Assembly (NCBI GenBank): GCA_003640385.1
Contig: RCAB01000015.1
Location: 248,001 to 312,000, forward strand
Source: Setaria digitata
Taxonomy: Eukaryota > Nematoda > Chromadorea > Rhabditida > Setariidae
Length of the DNA: 64,000 bases
Direction: 5' to 3'
This document shows positions 60,901 to 64,000 of this stretch, one piece after another. Position 1 is the first letter of the stretch, and every line of letters starts with the position of its first letter. The translations under genes were made by a program, and so were the position numbers. The notes beneath the pieces are model-generated. The model was not told the origin of the DNA. It did no database searches and worked only from the letters and a program-made list of their open reading frames with translations.

Positions 60901-63900
60901 ATATGATTTTCCGTCGTATTTTTTTGCACCAAGATCTCATTCATTTGAAGGTTAATTTTTTCATAGTTTTAAATTGAAACCATTTATCATATCTATTCGA
61001 ATTTCTTCAGTTCTTTCAGTAAATTTCTTCCGGGTCGTTTTGATAACTGAATAATTTGGAAGATGTTATTACTTTTTAATTGAAGTGAAGTAACTTGATT
61101 TTAGGTAGCCTAATCACCATGTAACAGATGTTGTAAATCCATTTGGTACCAACGTTCTGGTAAATAATCAATATAAAGTATCATCTTTATACCACTAGGT
61201 TTTTTTAACGAATTTTCAGAACCAGTGGAAGAAGATGATGTGGAAAGTTCGGGCTTTGGAATGAGCGTGGGGATGAGTGGTCGAGGTAGAGGAATGCGGA
61301 GTGGTGGTCCTGGTCGACGAGTCATGAAATTGGGTGTTGGAGGATTTTTTGTTAAAGTATTCTTTTACAGAACAAAAATAATTAGTTGCACTGTCATGTG
61401 CCAGTTTCTTTTTTTTTTGCTTCGAGTTTACATTGATATATCTCGATTAGGTACCCCGACATCGTTTGTCAAATGCAGAAGAGGAAAACGGTGTGGAAGA
61501 TGATTCTGCGAAACCAAAAATAAAGCGATTTCGGAAGCCAAGGAGATCGCAGCTCGAAGACAATTATCCCCCCGTTATTCAGGTGATCCATGATATTTTT
61601 TGGTTCATGCAGTTCCTGTCACAAAATAAGATCTTTAGTCTTGGTTAGTGTCTTTGATTATTCGTGTTACGTGATAGCTTTTGATCAGAGATGCATGATT
61701 ATAACTAAAATTCTTGAGAAAAAAGTAGCAGCACAAAAACATACGGGTAATGGTAGAGGCATGTGTACTGCTTTCAGGAAAGCTTTTTTGGTATGAGACC
61801 AGTTGAGGGGAGGTGTTTACTGGATGTTGTGGTTGATGAACCGAATTTATTGGAGCATCAAAAAGCTACTTTGATTACTGATAAGCAAAAAGAAGCCTGT
61901 GAATTAAATGAGATGGATTCTGAGGTTGGTTTTAGTATGTCACGGTTAATTGCAAATATTTATCTTTGTTAGTCTTTTGGTTCTTTTTTGTTTACTTTTG
62001 GTCGGCTTTTGGGGACTTCCTGAGAGTTTTTGACCATTATCATTATTTTCCCGAACGATGTAAGTTGTTTTTATATTTTAGGCCCTCCGTGAGAGCGAAA
62101 GTCTTTTGGGGAACATAACAGAGAATGATATTCTTGGTAATATGGAAGAAATTGATTTTGATAATTTGGATTTGAACGAGTTGTTGTTGGATGGCGATGA
62201 AGATGATGATGATGATGATGCATTGGAAAATGCATTAAGCGGTATTATTTGAAATAATCATGTTTTAATTGTTCGCCAGAGTGGTTTTTTTTTCGGTGTT
62301 TTTATTAGACACTATCCACATCATGACAAAAGCTTTCATTATCGTTATGTATACAAATCGAGACGACTGTAAAAGAACAAATAATCATCAAGTAATCATT
62401 CGCTATAACATTAAGAGGTTGGGGATCATATTCATTTTTAGGTAAATGTAGATGTTGTATATTTTCTGTTGTAAAATTAAATGAACCCAAATTAACACTT
62501 GCAGTGTCCGGCTAAGCAGATTGCTCATGACGTATTGAAGTGTCATTTTTGTGAAAGAGCTTCTAAAACTTCATAAAGATGTTTTTTAAGACAGAAGTTC
62601 CAAAGCAACATTGGTAATTTAAGGATCAAAGGACTTTAAAACACCGCTGTACAATTTTACAACGGAAGTTTCAGATAAAATGGGGCCGTGTAGTGAGGAT
62701 GGCCAAATAACTGTGAGCCCTCATGGGCCAGTGCGATCTCAGATGTTCTGCTCTGGACAGCAGGTATTACTTGCATATATTCTGTGATGCAGTTATCAAA
62801 TTGCTTCTAGAGTTAAAGCGATATTTGAATTTTCTTATATGGAATTGTTTTTTGGAATCGCTCGCTATCTGCTCTTTTTGTTCAGGCCCGAAGATTTACA
62901 ATTGCTTCAACGAACAATTTAGCTCAGGGAAGTGTTCGTCAAAGTGTGCATGTACCCGGTTACAATCAAGCTAGTATTTATGCCCAGCCTAGATCAAGTA
63001 GTCAGGTGTTTTTTAAAGCTTCGTTTCTCTGGAAGTTGCAAAGCTTAAAAAAGCTTAAAATGTAGCAGGTTTACTTACAGAGCTTAGTAATAATTTAAGA
63101 TGGGTGATGCTTGCACTGAACGGGTAAATCAAGCAACAGAAAAGTGGGAAGAAGATGAACCTTTGGGAGAGCGTGCTACGAAGGCTGCTGTTCTTTATGC
63201 AAACATTAATTATCCGCAATGGAAAGAGCAATATCCAGAATGGCCAGAACGCGTGAAACATATTCATCGAATGTGGAGATCTTTAGATGCAAACAGCAGG
63301 CAGCAATATGTAAATAAGGCGAGGGAAAACCGAGCAAATAGGGTAAAGGTGAGGTCTTTATCATTTTTGGATAGACTGAATTATAGCTTGGTCTGAATCT
63401 TGATTTAAAGTCAAAATACATTGCAGCAGCCTCGGGCGAAGCGCATTGCAACAGTAACATCGACTCCTACTGGTGTTGTTCGAGCTATCGTTGGCCCAAA
63501 TCGATATGGAGTGCTATCTGGACAAGAAAGTACAGGAGGATATTGCCGACCAGATGTAATGTTTATCTGTTTGTGTGTTATTCTTCTACAGACCTTGTGT
63601 ATATTATGTCAGGAGAAAGTGAATTTGATCTTTTCATTTAGGGGGAATATAATGAACGTTTCAAAGTTCCACCAGTGCCTTACGGCGTTAATGAATGCGT
63701 TATAAATCAGAATACTTCTGCTGGTCCCGTAGATACTTCCATCGTTCAGCCTTACGGAGCACCACAGCAGCAGCACTATTATCATTCCGAGCAGGTACTT
63801 TCATTTCGTCATAGTAAGAATTTTTATTTGTATAAATAGTAAAATGATTCAATGTTATAAATCCTTATAATGTTCTTGCAATGCAACAGTGCAGTCTTTC

Positions 63901-64000
63901 CTTTTAATTTATCTCATAATTTCGTTTTCGACATTATCTGATTTATACTTGAATATGTTGATTTTTCAGGAAGGTTCATTCGCTGGTACATCACAACCTA
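57953..64000 (+). CDS. KMT2C/D (MLL3/4, SET-16-like) histone methyltransferase, 5' part, cut by window end
   Basis: Amino-terminal 984 codons of a COMPASS-family H3K4 methyltransferase; the catalytic SET domain lies beyond the window. Exons 57953-58038, 58251-58546, 58781-58916, 59045-59242, 59419-59698, 60020-60201, 60299-60451, 60676-60950, 61220-61356, 61451-61582, 61778-61924, 62082-62241, 62675-62763, 62886-63005, 63100-63348, 63427-63555, 63642-63794 and 63970 onward agree in phase. It has an N-terminal PHD finger (C8, C11, C24, C27, H32, C35, C51, C54), then an RGG/GR-rich linker, then a PHD cluster (CLICGSIGKD ..., CEGCGDGHDESNLILCDECDISYHTYC, CPKCLRFYEIGD ... CSLCRP, about residues 290-470), YPPVIQESFFG, an Asp-rich run and an HMG box (KAAVLYANINYPQWKEQYPEW, about residues 798-880). 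ATG 57953 has an in-frame stop (57932) upstream within the putative leader. Confidence 0.9.

Overview
This window looks like nuclear DNA of a parasitic nematode, most probably a filarial-type clade III worm. The sequence is strongly AT-rich. Introns are mostly about 70-400 bp and end in the nematode acceptor TTTCAG/TTTTAG, and several start codons sit just behind what look like spliced-leader acceptors. Nematode-specific products are present: a cuticlin, an RFamide neuropeptide and a microRNA of the miR-46/47 family. Species was not determined. Gene names rest on recognising protein families by eye; no search was run.

Layout. 1-9.9 kb holds three plus-strand housekeeping genes: the nucleoporin Nup54 (493 aa), a DDX51/Dbp6-type DEAD-box helicase (513 aa) and metaxin-2 (268 aa). 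The first two are spaced like an operon. On the minus strand follow a nine-exon cuticlin-type ZP-domain protein (10.2-17.75 kb, 386 aa) and a CFAP410/C21orf2-type leucine-rich-repeat protein (19.6-22.1 kb, first exon not found). 23.9-28.3 kb carries a plus-strand JADE/Rhinoceros PHD-finger protein (708 aa).

28.3-47 kb is gene-poor. It contains a predicted FLP-21-like neuropeptide precursor (37.2-39.8 kb), a miR-46-family hairpin on the minus strand (about 40.58 kb), several degenerate repeats and a few unassigned coding-like exons. From 47.0 to 53.7 kb the minus strand encodes a TAO-type STE20 kinase (17 exons, 951 aa). It is divergent from a plus-strand proteasome ATPase Rpt6/PSMC5 (54.4-57.3 kb, 409 aa), one intron of which appears to be GC-AG. 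Rpt6 is followed in operon-like spacing by the 5' part of a KMT2C/D (SET-16-type) histone methyltransferase gene, which has a PHD finger, a PHD cluster and an HMG box and runs off the right edge before its SET domain.

Themes. Two chromatin readers/writers (JADE, KMT2C/D), one nuclear-pore and one ribosome-biogenesis factor, a mitochondrial import factor and a proteasome ATPase make this an ordinary gene-dense housekeeping region, broken by a regulatory or neuronal gene desert. Three single-N joins are present. Two are flanked by near-identical duplicated sequence and one sits at the end of a 19-G run, so they look like assembly artefacts. I saw no rRNA, tRNA, CRISPR array or intact transposon.
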